Shown: positions 53,635-62,646, counted from the stretch's first letter. The stretch is 64,000 nucleotides of DNA from Flavobacterium fluviatile (GCF_010645065.1 NZ_JAADZW010000004.1:124001-188000), one strand, 5' to 3'. Notes: a model not told the origin generated them from the sequence alone. Translations and numbers: made by a program.

Positions 53635-53642
53635 TATTTTTG
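53635..53642 (+). promoter_or_regulatory. -7 element for the OmpH-like gene
   Basis: TATTTTTG, a full TAnnTTTG match 32 bases before the ATG at 53675. Confidence 0.5.
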
Positions 53643-53674
53643 TCTTTCATACATAAAAATTAGAAATTCAGAAA

Positions 53675-54241
53675 ATGAAAAAAGCATTAGTAATTATCGC
53701 GCTTTCGGTTTTAGTTGTTTCATGTGAGAAAACGGCTGAAGTAAAGGAAGTAAAAACAGCTTACGTAGATACTTCGGTTTTGATGAAAGAGTACACTGAA
53801 GCAAAAGACCTTGAAGCAAAATACAAAGCACAATCAGAAGAAAAAGGAAGACAACTGCAAGCTGAGATAAATCGTTTTAAACAAGATGCTGCTAATTTTC
53901 AAAGTCAGGCACAGGCAAACGGTCAGGCCTGGGCGCAACAAAGAGGTGCTGAATTACAAAAAAGAGAACAGCAATTAGGTTATGCTCAACAACAATTAGC
54001 TCAGCAACTGCAACAAGAAAGCGGTGTTGAAATGGATTCTCTTGTAAGCGGTGTAAAAAAATTCATTAAAGACTACGGTAAGAAAAATGGCTATTCATAT
54101 ATCTACGGAACAGGTGATGCAGCAACAGTTTTATATGCAGAAGACAAATACGATATTACAAAAGAGATTGTGAAAGCCTTAAACGATAAATATAAAGCTC
54201 AGCCAAAAACAGATGCAACTAAAGAAGAGGCAAAAAAATAA
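53675..54241 (+). CDS. OmpH/Skp family periplasmic chaperone-like lipoprotein
   Basis: The 188 residues contain a lipoprotein signal (ALSVLVVSCEKT, Cys near residue 17), the strand TAYVDTSVLMKEYTEAKDLE, a Gln/Ala/Glu-rich coiled coil (50-120), and a C-terminal strand pair (YSYIYGTGDAATVLYAEDKYDITKEIVKALNDKY). This is the Skp/OmpH plan, in which helical tentacles hold unfolded outer-membrane proteins. A lipobox is unusual for Skp but frequent in Bacteroidota relatives. It has its own promoter and terminator. Confidence 0.88.
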   Translation: MKKALVIIALSVLVVSCEKTAEVKEVKTAYVDTSVLMKEYTEAKDLEAKYKAQSEEKGRQLQAEINRFKQDAANFQSQAQANGQAWAQQRGAELQKREQQLGYAQQQLAQQLQQESGVEMDSLVSGVKKFIKDYGKKNGYSYIYGTGDAATVLYAEDKYDITKEIVKALNDKYKAQPKTDATKEEAKK

Positions 54242-54264
54242 CAACCAAAATAACTAACTATTTT

Positions 54265-54301
54265 AAAAACCTAAATCTATTTACAGATTTAGGTTTTTTT
54301 A
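54265..54301 (+). terminator. Terminator of the OmpH-like gene
   Basis: Perfect 13-base arms AAAACCTAAATCT (54266-54278) and AGATTTAGGTTTT (54285-54297), then T residues. Confidence 0.88.
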
Positions 54302-54342
54302 TTTATAAAAATGCGATACTTTTAGTTTTCAATATACGCCCA

Positions 54343-56622
54343 ATGCAAAACGTTTCACAAGCAGCTGCTTACACTTTACAATTCATTAATCAAACGCAAA
54401 AATCGATATTCCTGACCGGCAAAGCAGGGACAGGAAAAACTACACTTTTACGTGAAATTATTGCTACTACTCATAAAAATACGGTTGTTGTTGCACCCAC
54501 CGGAATTGCTGCCTTAAATGCGGGCGGAGTCACTATTCACTCTATGTTTCAACTGCCATTTTCGGCTTTTATTCCTTCGTATGAAAATAATTCTCAGTTT
54601 ACAGAAACTGTAAAATTTGAAAATAAGGAAACTTTACGCCGCCATTTTAAAATGAATAATGTGAAGCGTAATGTCATCAGAAATATGGAATTGCTGATTA
54701 TTGATGAAGTAAGTATGTTACGTGCTGATTTGCTGGATGCCATAGATTATATGATGCAGACCGTACGTAAAAATTCACAGGCATTTGGAGGCGTACAGGT
54801 CCTTTTTATTGGTGATTTATTGCAGTTGCCGCCTGTGATTCGGGATGAAGAATGGCGAACTTTACGGAAGTATTACAAAGGAAAATTCTTTTTCCATTCG
54901 CATGTAATTCAGCAAAATCCGCCGCTTTATATTGAATTATCTAAGATTTACCGCCAGACTGATGATTCTTTTATCTCAGTTTTGAATAATCTTCGAAACA
55001 ATCAGATTACTCCGGAGGATATCCGGATTTTAAACGAATATGTCAAACCTGATTTCGATTTGAAAAATAATCCGGGCTATATTACGCTTACCACACACAA
55101 TGCAAAGGCTGATTCGATTAATGAACAGGCAATTGGTGATTTAGCAGGAAATGAGTATGCTTATCAGCCTTTTATTGTTGGAGATTTTCCCGAAAAGATA
55201 TTTCCGGTTGAAGAAAATCTAAAACTGAAAGTGGGAGCACAGGTTATGTTTGTTAAAAACGACCTATCTTTTGATAAAAGATATTTCAACGGAAAAATGG
55301 GGGTCATAAAATCACTTTCATCAGAAGAAATCTTTGTGCATTTTCCGGAAGAGAATAAAACTATTGAGGTTGAAAAATACGAATGGAAAAATATCCGGTA
55401 TAAAATAAACGAGCTTACAAAAGAGATAGAAGAAGATGTTTTAGGCACTTTTGCCCATTATCCTCTAAAATTGGCATGGGCAATTACGGTACATAAAAGT
55501 CAGGGACTAACTTTTGAGAAAGCTGCGCTTGATGTATCGCAAGTTTTTTTGCCCGGACAGGCATACGTAGCGTTGTCACGTTTAACTTCTTTAAAAGGCC
55601 TTATTTTGCTTTCTCCTCTTCAAATGAACGGTATTTCTAACGACCAGGATGTAATGGATTATGCATTGAATAAAGCAACTGAAGCTATTTTAGAAAAACA
55701 ATTGCATTTTGAAACTAAAAATTTTATTCATAACTATTTGATTAACAGTTTTAACTGGTCAGATTTAGCTCAGGAATGGCGTAATCACAGATTTAGTTAT
55801 AATGAAAATGCTGCTAATTCAGAAAAATCCAAACATTCCGTTTGGGCGCATAAGCGTCTTGATACAATTGAATTGCTGATAGATCCTTCGCAAAAATTTG
55901 TGCAACAGCTTAATAAAATTTTTAGTAAAGAAACCGTTGATTTATTTTTTGTGCAGGAAAGGGTAGTGGCGGCCTATGATTATTTTTTTAAACCTATGGA
56001 TAAACTGGTTACAGATCTTTTGCAGAAAATGGCCGAAATTCAGAAATTCAAAAAAGTAAAAGAATTTTACGAAGAATTAGCTTTATTGGATGATCTGCAA
56101 ACAAAGGCTGTTTTACGCATAATGAAGGCCAAATTGCTCATTGAAATTGTAGTTTCGGGCGAAACCATCTGCAAGGAAAAATTAACGTCCTCAGCGATTA
56201 AAAACTACAAATCAGATAAGATTGCGAAAATTCGCGAAGAGTTTCAAATGAGCAATACTGATATTTTTAAACTCGATGAGCCAGTTGCACGCTACACGGC
56301 CAAAAAATTAGATAAAAACGAGCCAAAAGCAATTAAGAAAACTACGGTGGAAGAAACATACGATTTGTGGATTGAGAAAAATTCGGTTCAGGATATTGCC
56401 CGTCTTCGCAAGCTTACGGTACAAACAATTGAAATGCATCTGGTAAAATTAATTCAGGCAAAAAAAATCGAAATCTCGGATGTTTTACCGTACGATAAAA
56501 TATTGGCGCTGCGGGATGCTTTCGAATTTTATCAGGAGGAATCTTTAAACGGATTAAAAGAAAAGCATGGCGATGAATTTACCTGGCATGAACTTAAAAT
56601 GTTTAAGGCCAGTATAAATTAA
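54343..56622 (+). CDS. Pif1/RecD-like helicase with C-terminal helix-turn-helix
   Basis: The 759-residue protein has helicase superfamily 1B motifs: motif I LTGKAGTGKTTLL, motif II LLIIDEVSML, motif III FIGDLLQLPPV, and the final ITVHKSQGLTFEKAALDVSQVFLPGQAYVALSR. The last about 110 residues (TVEETYDLWIEKNSVQDIARLRKLTVQTIEMHLVKLI) form a helix-turn-helix domain, as at the end of RecQ-like proteins. It probably unwinds DNA during replication or repair; the exact role is not known. The gene stands alone between two terminators. Confidence 0.9.
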   Translation: MQNVSQAAAYTLQFINQTQKSIFLTGKAGTGKTTLLREIIATTHKNTVVVAPTGIAALNAGGVTIHSMFQLPFSAFIPSYENNSQFTETVKFENKETLRRHFKMNNVKRNVIRNMELLIIDEVSMLRADLLDAIDYMMQTVRKNSQAFGGVQVLFIGDLLQLPPVIRDEEWRTLRKYYKGKFFFHSHVIQQNPPLYIELSKIYRQTDDSFISVLNNLRNNQITPEDIRILNEYVKPDFDLKNNPGYITLTTHNAKADSINEQAIGDLAGNEYAYQPFIVGDFPEKIFPVEENLKLKVGAQVMFVKNDLSFDKRYFNGKMGVIKSLSSEEIFVHFPEENKTIEVEKYEWKNIRYKINELTKEIEEDVLGTFAHYPLKLAWAITVHKSQGLTFEKAALDVSQVFLPGQAYVALSRLTSLKGLILLSPLQMNGISNDQDVMDYALNKATEAILEKQLHFETKNFIHNYLINSFNWSDLAQEWRNHRFSYNENAANSEKSKHSVWAHKRLDTIELLIDPSQKFVQQLNKIFSKETVDLFFVQERVVAAYDYFFKPMDKLVTDLLQKMAEIQKFKKVKEFYEELALLDDLQTKAVLRIMKAKLLIEIVVSGETICKEKLTSSAIKNYKSDKIAKIREEFQMSNTDIFKLDEPVARYTAKKLDKNEPKAIKKTTVEETYDLWIEKNSVQDIARLRKLTVQTIEMHLVKLIQAKKIEISDVLPYDKILALRDAFEFYQEESLNGLKEKHGDEFTWHELKMFKASIN

Positions 56623-56637
56623 GTATCTTTAAGTGAA

Positions 56638-56653
56638 TGTTTCACGTAAAACA
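56638..56653. other. parS-like site 7 (one mismatch)
   Basis: TGTTTCACGTAAAACA differs from the consensus at one inner base. It sits 24 bases upstream of the gene at 56677. Confidence 0.55.
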
Positions 56654-56676
56654 CAGATTAATTAATTTATAAGAAA

Positions 56677-57438
56677 ATGAAATTTAAAATCATAACGCTA
56701 TTTTTTGTTGGTCTCTTTTCAAATTTAGCTTTAAGTCAGGATTTGAAACCTGAATACCAGAAGTTCATCAAAACCTTTATCAACAGTGTAAAGAATGATA
56801 AAAAAGAAGCTGTTGCAAATATGATTTCGTATCCTTTCAAAAGGGAATATCCTATACCAGCAATCCAAAACAAAACTGAATTCATAAAGCGTTATAATGA
56901 GATTTTTGATGCGGCTTTAAAGAACGAAATTATAATATCGAATTCTGCTAAAGACTGGTCAGAAATGGGCTGGAGAGGTATTATGCTGAATCAGGGTACA
57001 ATATGGTTTGATACTGACGGACGCCTGATTTCGATAAATTATGAGTCAAAATTTGAAAAGGATTTGAAAAATAAGATCATTGCTAATGAAAAAATGAAAT
57101 TACATTCTTCGATAGCTAAATTTAAAAATCCCGAATGTGTATTGGAAACCAGCAAATTCAGAATTAGAATTGATGATTTAGGAAATAATAATTACAGATA
57201 TGCTTCCTGGCCTTTAAAAAAGAAAATGAGTGATGAACCCGATCTTGTAATTACTAAAGGAAAGATTATTTTAGATGGAAATGGCGGAAATCATCGATTC
57301 AAATTTAAAAAAGGTCAATACATCTACGAATGTCATATATCTCCTTTACGCGAAAATGGTTCAGCTCCTGCAGGTTTGACGATCTACCAAAACAAAAAGG
57401 AAATTCTTTCTCAGGACGCTAAAATTGTTTCACGTTAA
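56677..57438 (+). CDS. Hypothetical exported protein
   Basis: The 253-residue product has a Sec signal peptide (to about residue 21, FSNLALSQ), an N-terminal region with FIKTFINSVKNDKKEAVANMISYPFKREYPIP that looks like the SnoaL/NTF2-type or DUF-like start, and a C-terminal beta-rich part (DPDLVITKGKIILDGNGGNHRFKFKKGQYIYECHIS-like). I do not recognise a named family. parS-like sites flank it on both sides. Confidence 0.6.
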   Translation: MKFKIITLFFVGLFSNLALSQDLKPEYQKFIKTFINSVKNDKKEAVANMISYPFKREYPIPAIQNKTEFIKRYNEIFDAALKNEIIISNSAKDWSEMGWRGIMLNQGTIWFDTDGRLISINYESKFEKDLKNKIIANEKMKLHSSIAKFKNPECVLETSKFRIRIDDLGNNNYRYASWPLKKKMSDEPDLVITKGKIILDGNGGNHRFKFKKGQYIYECHISPLRENGSAPAGLTIYQNKKEILSQDAKIVSR

Positions 57439-57441
57439 ACA
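57426..57441. other. parS-like site 8 (one mismatch, over a stop codon)
   Basis: TGTTTCACGTTAAACA has one changed inner base and covers the last codons and TAA of the preceding gene. The mismatch is exactly at the stop codon. Confidence 0.55.
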
Positions 57442-57474
57442 AAAAATCCTATTCGCTTTGAATAGGATTTTTTG
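57441..57474. terminator. Shared terminator of convergent genes
   Basis: Perfect 14-base arms AAAAAATCCTATTC (57441-57454) and GAATAGGATTTTTT (57460-57473) around five bases. Confidence 0.88.
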
Positions 57475-57477
57475 TTT

Positions 57478-58440
57478 TTATAAATTTTCAATTAAAATCC
57501 AGGCATCCGGATTTTCAGCCTTTTGTATTTCTTTTTGAGCTTTTACAGCCTCAGCCATAGTGGCGTAACTTCCATACAAAACTGGGAATAACCCATGTTT
57601 GTTTTCATCCAGCATTCTGGCTTCGTAACCATTTTTTATTAATTGGTTATACGCTTTTTTTGCGTTCTGCTCACTTCTAAAAGCACCTGCAATAATGTGA
57701 TAGGGCATTGTTTTATCAACTGATTCTGTTTTTGAAGTATCTACAGAAAGCGTTACAGCTGGTAAAGGATTTTGGATCATAAAGGTAGCTTCCTGAATTT
57801 TGTTCTGTACCTTTTTCTGAACACTACTTTCAACAACAAGTGTTTGTGTTGCAATTTCTTTTTGATAAAGCGGATAACCGATACTTCCTGTAATTCCAAG
57901 ACCTAAAACGAATATTGCAGCATATTTTAAATATGAATTTGAAGATTTTCTTTCTTCATCAGCGTATAATGCAACAGGTTCTTGTTCTTCGATTCTCTGA
58001 ATTTCCTTTTCGAAATTTTCTCTTTTTACCAAAGGCGAGACAAAAGGGCTCAATCCAAAGGAAGTAGTCAAATAATTATTTTGCTGGTTGGGACTGAAAA
58101 CTAAATTGTTATCACTATTCAAACGAATTTCACCAATATTTTTCAAATATAAAATTCCATCCTCTTCTAAAGCCTTTTTCCAGTTTAAAATTTCAAAAGC
58201 AATGGCACTGACAGCAAAACCATAAGATGTTTTTTCTGTATTGGCTATATGATTTGCCAGCAAACCATCATTGTTTTTGATTTGACTGTTGAAAGAAACC
58301 ATTTTCTTAGGTGGAAAAAACGAATTTGTGCTTTCAGTAAGCTGTGCGGACTGAATTTCAGTTAAGAATGCGCCAAATCCTGGAACCGTTACACACTGAT
58401 AACGATATAATAACTGCGAGATGTAAGTTTCGATTTTCAT
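57478..58440 (-). CDS. SPOR domain protein with HU-CCDC81-like N-terminus
   Basis: The protein of about 320 residues starts MKIETYISQLLYRYQCVTVPGFGAF (I prefer 58440 to a start six codons upstream). The N-terminal half resembles the bacterial HU-CCDC81 domains; a membrane helix follows near residues 173-190 (YAAIFVLGLGITGSIGYPL); and a SPOR domain ends it (YHIIAGAFRSEQNAKKAYNQL, then GLFPVLYGSYATMAEAVK), which binds denuded peptidoglycan. It is likely an envelope or division-linked protein. Confidence 0.87.
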   Translation of the reverse strand: MKIETYISQLLYRYQCVTVPGFGAFLTEIQSAQLTESTNSFFPPKKMVSFNSQIKNNDGLLANHIANTEKTSYGFAVSAIAFEILNWKKALEEDGILYLKNIGEIRLNSDNNLVFSPNQQNNYLTTSFGLSPFVSPLVKRENFEKEIQRIEEQEPVALYADEERKSSNSYLKYAAIFVLGLGITGSIGYPLYQKEIATQTLVVESSVQKKVQNKIQEATFMIQNPLPAVTLSVDTSKTESVDKTMPYHIIAGAFRSEQNAKKAYNQLIKNGYEARMLDENKHGLFPVLYGSYATMAEAVKAQKEIQKAENPDAWILIENL

Positions 58441-58592
58441 ACTAACAAAGTTATGCATCCAATATAGTTATCAAAAATTTATTCACAATTTTTATTAACA
58501 ATCTGAATATTATTGCAGATGTTTATTTTCCAGTCAGTTAAATTATTTTTGATTTAGTGATTAATTCTTTTTGACTTTGAAAAGCTTAGTTT

Positions 58593-58624
58593 TTGAAAGA
58601 ATTTACTTGTAATTATTATATTTG
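58593..58624 (+). promoter_or_regulatory. Promoter of dprA
   Basis: TTG (58593-58595) and TATATTTG (58617-58624), 21 bases apart, upstream of the dprA ATG at 58685. Confidence 0.6.
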
Positions 58625-58684
58625 CTAAAATAAAAACAAAATCTTGTTTTTAAAAATTTTCATCCTTAAAAATTATATAAGCCC

Positions 58685-59785
58685 ATGTCAGAACAAGATT
58701 TATTTTATTTATTAGCCTTATTGCGGGTAGAGGGTGTCGGAGATATTATGGCTAAGAAATTATTGGCCAATTTTGGCAGTGCCGAAGAGATTTTCAAGGC
58801 AAAAACAAACCAAATTGCTGCCATAGATGGAATTGGATCAGTATTATTGAAAAATATCAAGGATAAAACTGTATTTGAAAAAGCAAACAGGGAACTTGAA
58901 TTCATCAATAAAAATAATATACAAGTGTCTTTTTTTAAAGACGAAAATTATCCTGATCGTCTAAAACATTGTATAGATTGCCCGGTGTTAATTTTTTCTG
59001 CCGGAAATATTAGTTTAGAAAATAAAAGAATAATAAGTATTGTCGGTACAAGACAAATTACGTCATACGGAATTGAATTTTGCAGAACACTGATTGAAGA
59101 TCTGTCTCCTTTAAATCCCATAATTGTTAGTGGTTTTGCATATGGAGTTGACATTGTAGCACATCAGCTGGCGATAGAAAATAAACTGCAGACTATTGGT
59201 GTATTAGCGCATGGATTAAATCAGATTTATCCGAAAGTACATAAAAAATACATGTCAAAAATGGAGGAGAATGGAGGTTTCATAACCGAGTTTTGGAGCT
59301 CAGCCAATCCTGACAAAGAGAACTTCGTCAGACGAAACCGAATTGTTGCCGGAATGTCCGAAGCTACAATCGTTATAGAATCTGCTGACAGAGGAGGCTC
59401 ACTCATTACAGCCAATATAGCAAACGACTATAATCGTGATGTTTTTGCCGTTCCCGGCCGTGTAACTGACAAATACAGTCAGGGCTGCAATCAATTGATT
59501 AAAACACAAAAAGCAAGTGTACTAACCTGTGCTGCCGATTTGGTTTATATGCTCAATTGGGATATTAAAAGCGATATAAAACCCGTTCAGAAACAATTGT
59601 TCGTTGAACTGGAATCGGAAGAACAAATAATCTACGATTTCCTTCTTAAAAATGGGAAAGAACTGCTTGATATAATTGCACTTCAATGTGAATTTCCGAT
59701 TTATAAAATATCAGGAATTCTTTTAAATATGGAATTAAAAGGAGTAATCAGGCCTTTGCCGGGGAAATTATTTGAGGCAATTTAA
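58685..59785 (+). CDS. dprA: DNA processing protein DprA
   Basis: The 366-residue protein has an N-terminal helix-hairpin-helix region (LLRVEGVGDIMAKKLLANFGSAEEIF), the Rossmann-like DprA core with ISIVGTRQITSYGIEFCR, VSGFAYGVDIVAHQLAIE, AHGLNQIYPKVHK and GSLITANIANDYNRDVFAVPG, and a C-terminal winged helix. DprA loads RecA onto incoming single-stranded DNA in transformation. RecA itself lies 3 kb further on. No other competence gene is adjacent. Confidence 0.95.
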   Translation: MSEQDLFYLLALLRVEGVGDIMAKKLLANFGSAEEIFKAKTNQIAAIDGIGSVLLKNIKDKTVFEKANRELEFINKNNIQVSFFKDENYPDRLKHCIDCPVLIFSAGNISLENKRIISIVGTRQITSYGIEFCRTLIEDLSPLNPIIVSGFAYGVDIVAHQLAIENKLQTIGVLAHGLNQIYPKVHKKYMSKMEENGGFITEFWSSANPDKENFVRRNRIVAGMSEATIVIESADRGGSLITANIANDYNRDVFAVPGRVTDKYSQGCNQLIKTQKASVLTCAADLVYMLNWDIKSDIKPVQKQLFVELESEEQIIYDFLLKNGKELLDIIALQCEFPIYKISGILLNMELKGVIRPLPGKLFEAI

Positions 59786-59787
59786 TC

Positions 59788-60174
59788 TTAATGATCTGAT
59801 TTATGAGACTTGAAAATATTTATGAAAAATAAAATTAAGGACAGCCCACAAAATAACATATGAACCATAAAATTTTCGAAAGACAATAATGCTAATGTGA
59901 GTATAATGATCTCAAAATGTGCAATAGAAAAACAGAAGTTTGTCTTTCGACGAAAGAGAAAAATTATTAAATATCCAATGATAAAAAGAATTTGAGAAAA
60001 GGTAAAAATTAATGCAGTATAAAAAACCTGATTCGAAAAATCATATGCCCATCCAACAGTTTTGTTTATTCCGTATGACTGCTCATTTCCAAATAAATAA
60101 CCCAATATAAAGCCAAATCCATAAAGGAATATTAAGAGAAAACAGAGATAATTTGTAAATATTTTTCTCAGCAT
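59788..60174 (-). CDS. Hypothetical membrane protein
   Basis: A 128-residue protein of four hydrophobic helices with short loops (FTNYLCFLLIFLYGFGFILGYLFGNEQ; QVFYTALIFTFSQILFIIGYLIIFLF; FEIIILTLALLSFENFMVHMLF). No family is recognised. Its stop lies two bases beyond the convergent dprA stop. Confidence 0.6.
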   Translation of the reverse strand: MLRKIFTNYLCFLLIFLYGFGFILGYLFGNEQSYGINKTVGWAYDFSNQVFYTALIFTFSQILFIIGYLIIFLFRRKTNFCFSIAHFEIIILTLALLSFENFMVHMLFCGLSLILFFINIFKSHKSDH

Positions 60175-60213
60175 TTTATTTAATTATTTTTTAAATCGAT
60201 TTTGTAAATTTTA

Positions 60214-60251
60214 CATAAAAAACCCGACAATATTTTTAAACTGTCGGGTTT
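60214..60251 (-). terminator. Terminator of trpS
   Basis: Arms AAACCCGACA (60220-60229) and TGTCGGGTTT (60242-60251) with a T run on the minus strand. Confidence 0.85.
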
Positions 60252-60258
60252 GCAATAT

Positions 60259-61233
60259 TTATTTACCAAATCCAAGTACTTCCCGAACCCTGGCCAAAAC
60301 GCCATCGGCTACAACAGAAGCTTTTGAAGCTCCTTTTTTCAATAAAGCATCAACTTCTTCGAGGTTGTTTATGTAATAATTGTATCGCTCTCTTTCTGTT
60401 TTGAATTTCTCAGTAATTAATTCAAATAAAGCTTGTTTGGCATGACCATAACCATAATTTCCACCTAAATAATTGGATCTCATTTGAGCAATCTGAGCTT
60501 CATCTGCTAAAAGGGAATAGATTGCAAAAGCATTACAGGTATAAGGATTTTTAGGAGCTTCAAGCGGAGTACTATCAGTTTCAATGCTCATCACCTGTTT
60601 TCTTAAAGCTTTATCGTCTAAGAAAATGTTAATGATATTGTTGGCAGATTTACTCATTTTCCCACCGTTTGTTCCAGGAATAAGCATGATATTTTCCTGA
60701 ATTTTAGCTTCAGGAAGTACAAAAGTTTCACCCATTTGATGATTGAAACGGGAAGCCACATCACGCGTGATTTCAAGATGCTGCAATTGGTCTTTTCCAA
60801 CCGGAACAAATTCGGCATCATAAAGCAAAATATCTGCAGCCATTAACATCGGGTAGGTAAAAAGTCCGGCATTAACGTCATCTAAACGGTCTGATTTATC
60901 TTTGAAAGAATGTGCTAAAGTCAAACGCTGATAAGGAAAAAAGCAACTTAAATACCAGGTCAGTTCAGCTGTCTGAGCTACGTCAGACTGTCTGTAAAAT
61001 GTAACTTTATCCGGGTTTAAACCACATGCAAGCCATGCTGCAGCTGTACTATAGGTATTTTCTCTTAATGTTTTACCGTCTTTTATTTGAGTAATCGAAT
61101 GCAAATCAGCTATAAACAAATACGATTCGTTTGCCGGATTATTTGATAATTCGATTGCAGGAATAATTGCCCCTAATAAATTGCCTAAGTGTGGTGTTCC
61201 GGTACTCTGAACCCCGGTTAGTATTTTTGCCAT
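60259..61233 (-). CDS. trpS: Tryptophanyl-tRNA synthetase
   Basis: The 324-residue class I enzyme charges tRNA-Trp. The HIGH-type motif is TGVQSTGTPHLGNLLGA and KMSKS is exact in GTNGGKMSKSANN. The length is the short bacterial type. The 190 bases between it and plsC contain repeats of CGCAAAGTT type, a dispersed motif in Flavobacteria, and no gene. Confidence 0.96.
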   Translation of the reverse strand: MAKILTGVQSTGTPHLGNLLGAIIPAIELSNNPANESYLFIADLHSITQIKDGKTLRENTYSTAAAWLACGLNPDKVTFYRQSDVAQTAELTWYLSCFFPYQRLTLAHSFKDKSDRLDDVNAGLFTYPMLMAADILLYDAEFVPVGKDQLQHLEITRDVASRFNHQMGETFVLPEAKIQENIMLIPGTNGGKMSKSANNIINIFLDDKALRKQVMSIETDSTPLEAPKNPYTCNAFAIYSLLADEAQIAQMRSNYLGGNYGYGHAKQALFELITEKFKTERERYNYYINNLEEVDALLKKGASKASVVADGVLARVREVLGFGK

Positions 61234-61409
61234 TTTATTTTTTTCTTAAACGCAAATATTGCAAAGTTTTTACAATATCCGAAAGGTTATTTTTTCTTAT
61301 TCGCAAAGTTCGCAAAGTTTTTTGCAATGCTCTTAGTGTTTAGAAGTTTTGTTTTCTTAAAATGGCAAAAAATCTGTCCATCGAAAATCTAAATTCACAT
61401 CTGTTTTCT

Positions 61410-61417
61410 TACATTTG
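61410..61417 (+). promoter_or_regulatory. -7 element very close to the plsC start
   Basis: TACATTTG is a full match and ends only five bases before the ATG at 61423, so the transcript would be leaderless or nearly so if this element is used. Confidence 0.45.
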
Positions 61418-61422
61418 AAGCT

Positions 61423-62163
61423 ATGAAAGGAATTAAAATTATTTTTTGGATTTTTTGGCGTATTTGGTTTTACATTTTAATGGCCATTCCAATATTGATT
61501 ATGCTGCCATTTTTAGTGGCTTCAATTATAACGGAGAGCGGATATCCCTATTTTTTTAAAATGGCCCGCATTTGGGCAAAATTCATCCTTTTCGGGATGG
61601 GTTTTTATTATAAAGTAGAGCGTCTGCAAAAGCTGGAAAAAGGCAAAAGTTACATGATTGTTGCTAACCATACTTCAATGACGGATATCATGCTGATGCT
61701 GGCAATTATAAAAAACCCGTTTGTTTTTGTTGGGAAGAAAGAGTTGGTAAAGATTCCGTTGTTTGGATTTTTCTATAAAAGAACCTGTATTTTAGTGGAT
61801 AGAAATTCTTCAAAAAGTAAAAACGAAGTTTTTAAAAGAGCTCAAAACAGATTAAATCAAGGACTTAGCATTTGTATTTTTCCTGAAGGAGGTGTCCCTG
61901 ATGATGAATTAGTTTTATTGGATGAATTTAAAGATGGTGCTTTTAGATTGGCAATAGATCATCAGATTCCAATTGTTCCAATCGTTTTTGCTGATAATAA
62001 AGAGCGTTTCTCTTATACTTTTTTAAGCGGAAGTCCCGGTAAGATGAGAGTAAAAATTTTCCCTTTTATTGAAACAAAAGAATTAACAGGAGAAGACAGA
62101 AAAGATCTTCGTGACCAAACCAGACAATTGATTTACAAAGGATTACTTGAATTTAAGAAGTAA
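61423..62163 (+). CDS. plsC: 1-acyl-sn-glycerol-3-phosphate acyltransferase
   Basis: The 246-residue enzyme adds the second acyl chain to make phosphatidic acid. An N-terminal hydrophobic stretch (about 5-36) anchors it; the acyltransferase motif I is VANHTSMTDIML (HxxxxD, with catalytic His), and motif III is FPEGG. The length fits the bacterial PlsC family. It has a strong terminator. Confidence 0.92.
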   Translation: MKGIKIIFWIFWRIWFYILMAIPILIMLPFLVASIITESGYPYFFKMARIWAKFILFGMGFYYKVERLQKLEKGKSYMIVANHTSMTDIMLMLAIIKNPFVFVGKKELVKIPLFGFFYKRTCILVDRNSSKSKNEVFKRAQNRLNQGLSICIFPEGGVPDDELVLLDEFKDGAFRLAIDHQIPIVPIVFADNKERFSYTFLSGSPGKMRVKIFPFIETKELTGEDRKDLRDQTRQLIYKGLLEFKK

Positions 62164-62187
62164 TTTGATGAGATAAAATAAAACATT

Positions 62188-62224
62188 AAACCCGGTAAGC
62201 TGAAAAGTTTACCGGGTTTTAATT
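62188..62224 (+). terminator. Terminator of plsC
   Basis: Arms AAACCCGGTAA (62188-62198) and TTACCGGGTTT (62209-62219), then T residues. Confidence 0.85.
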
Positions 62225-62254
62225 TTGAACTAAAACCCCTTTTATATTCAAAAT

Positions 62255-62359
62255 TTATCTGTGAATTATTTTTTCTGAAATAAATCGTAATATTTTTTTA
62301 ATTTTTGATTTGTTCTTTTTACGATTTTTATTCAACTCGACTTCTTTTTTTTCTTTCAT
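62255..62359 (-). CDS. Possible small basic peptide
   Basis: A 34-codon frame from ATG at 62359 encodes a Lys/Arg-rich peptide (KEKKEVELNKNRKKNKSKIKKILRFISEKIIHR). It may be chance in AT-rich sequence, but no other gene fills the 543-base gap between plsC and recA. The remaining sequence holds an unassigned hairpin and the recA terminator. Confidence 0.25.
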   Translation of the reverse strand: MKEKKEVELNKNRKKNKSKIKKILRFISEKIIHR

Positions 62360-62480
62360 GGTGTGAAATATTAAAGTTTATAAAAAAGAGTTAATCAAAC
62401 TCCAGTTAACTGTAATAATATAGAGTATTACAAATTAAAATGGTTGCGTAAAAAAAAGAAGAAAAATCTGAAAATAATAA

Positions 62481-62518
62481 AAACCCGTTAGTAACCAAAC
62501 AAAAACTAACGGATTTTT
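62481..62518. terminator. Orphan terminator-like hairpin
   Basis: Arms CCGTTAGT (62485-62492) and ACTAACGG (62505-62512), with T runs on both strands. No known gene ends at it; it may belong to a small unseen transcript. Confidence 0.6.
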
Positions 62519-62646
62519 ATTGAAAGATAACCACCAAACTTATTCTAAAAAGTATTGAAAGTATTATGACAACCTTTCAAAGTTTTTACGTTTATAAAGA
62601 TGATATAATTCATAAAAGGTTGCTTCATTTTTTTGAATTTTTAAAA

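Noticed and set aside
61234..61422. CGCAAAGTTCGCAAAG repeats as a regulatory region of plsC or trpS
   Set aside because: This motif is a frequent dispersed sequence in Flavobacteria and shows no link to promoters here.
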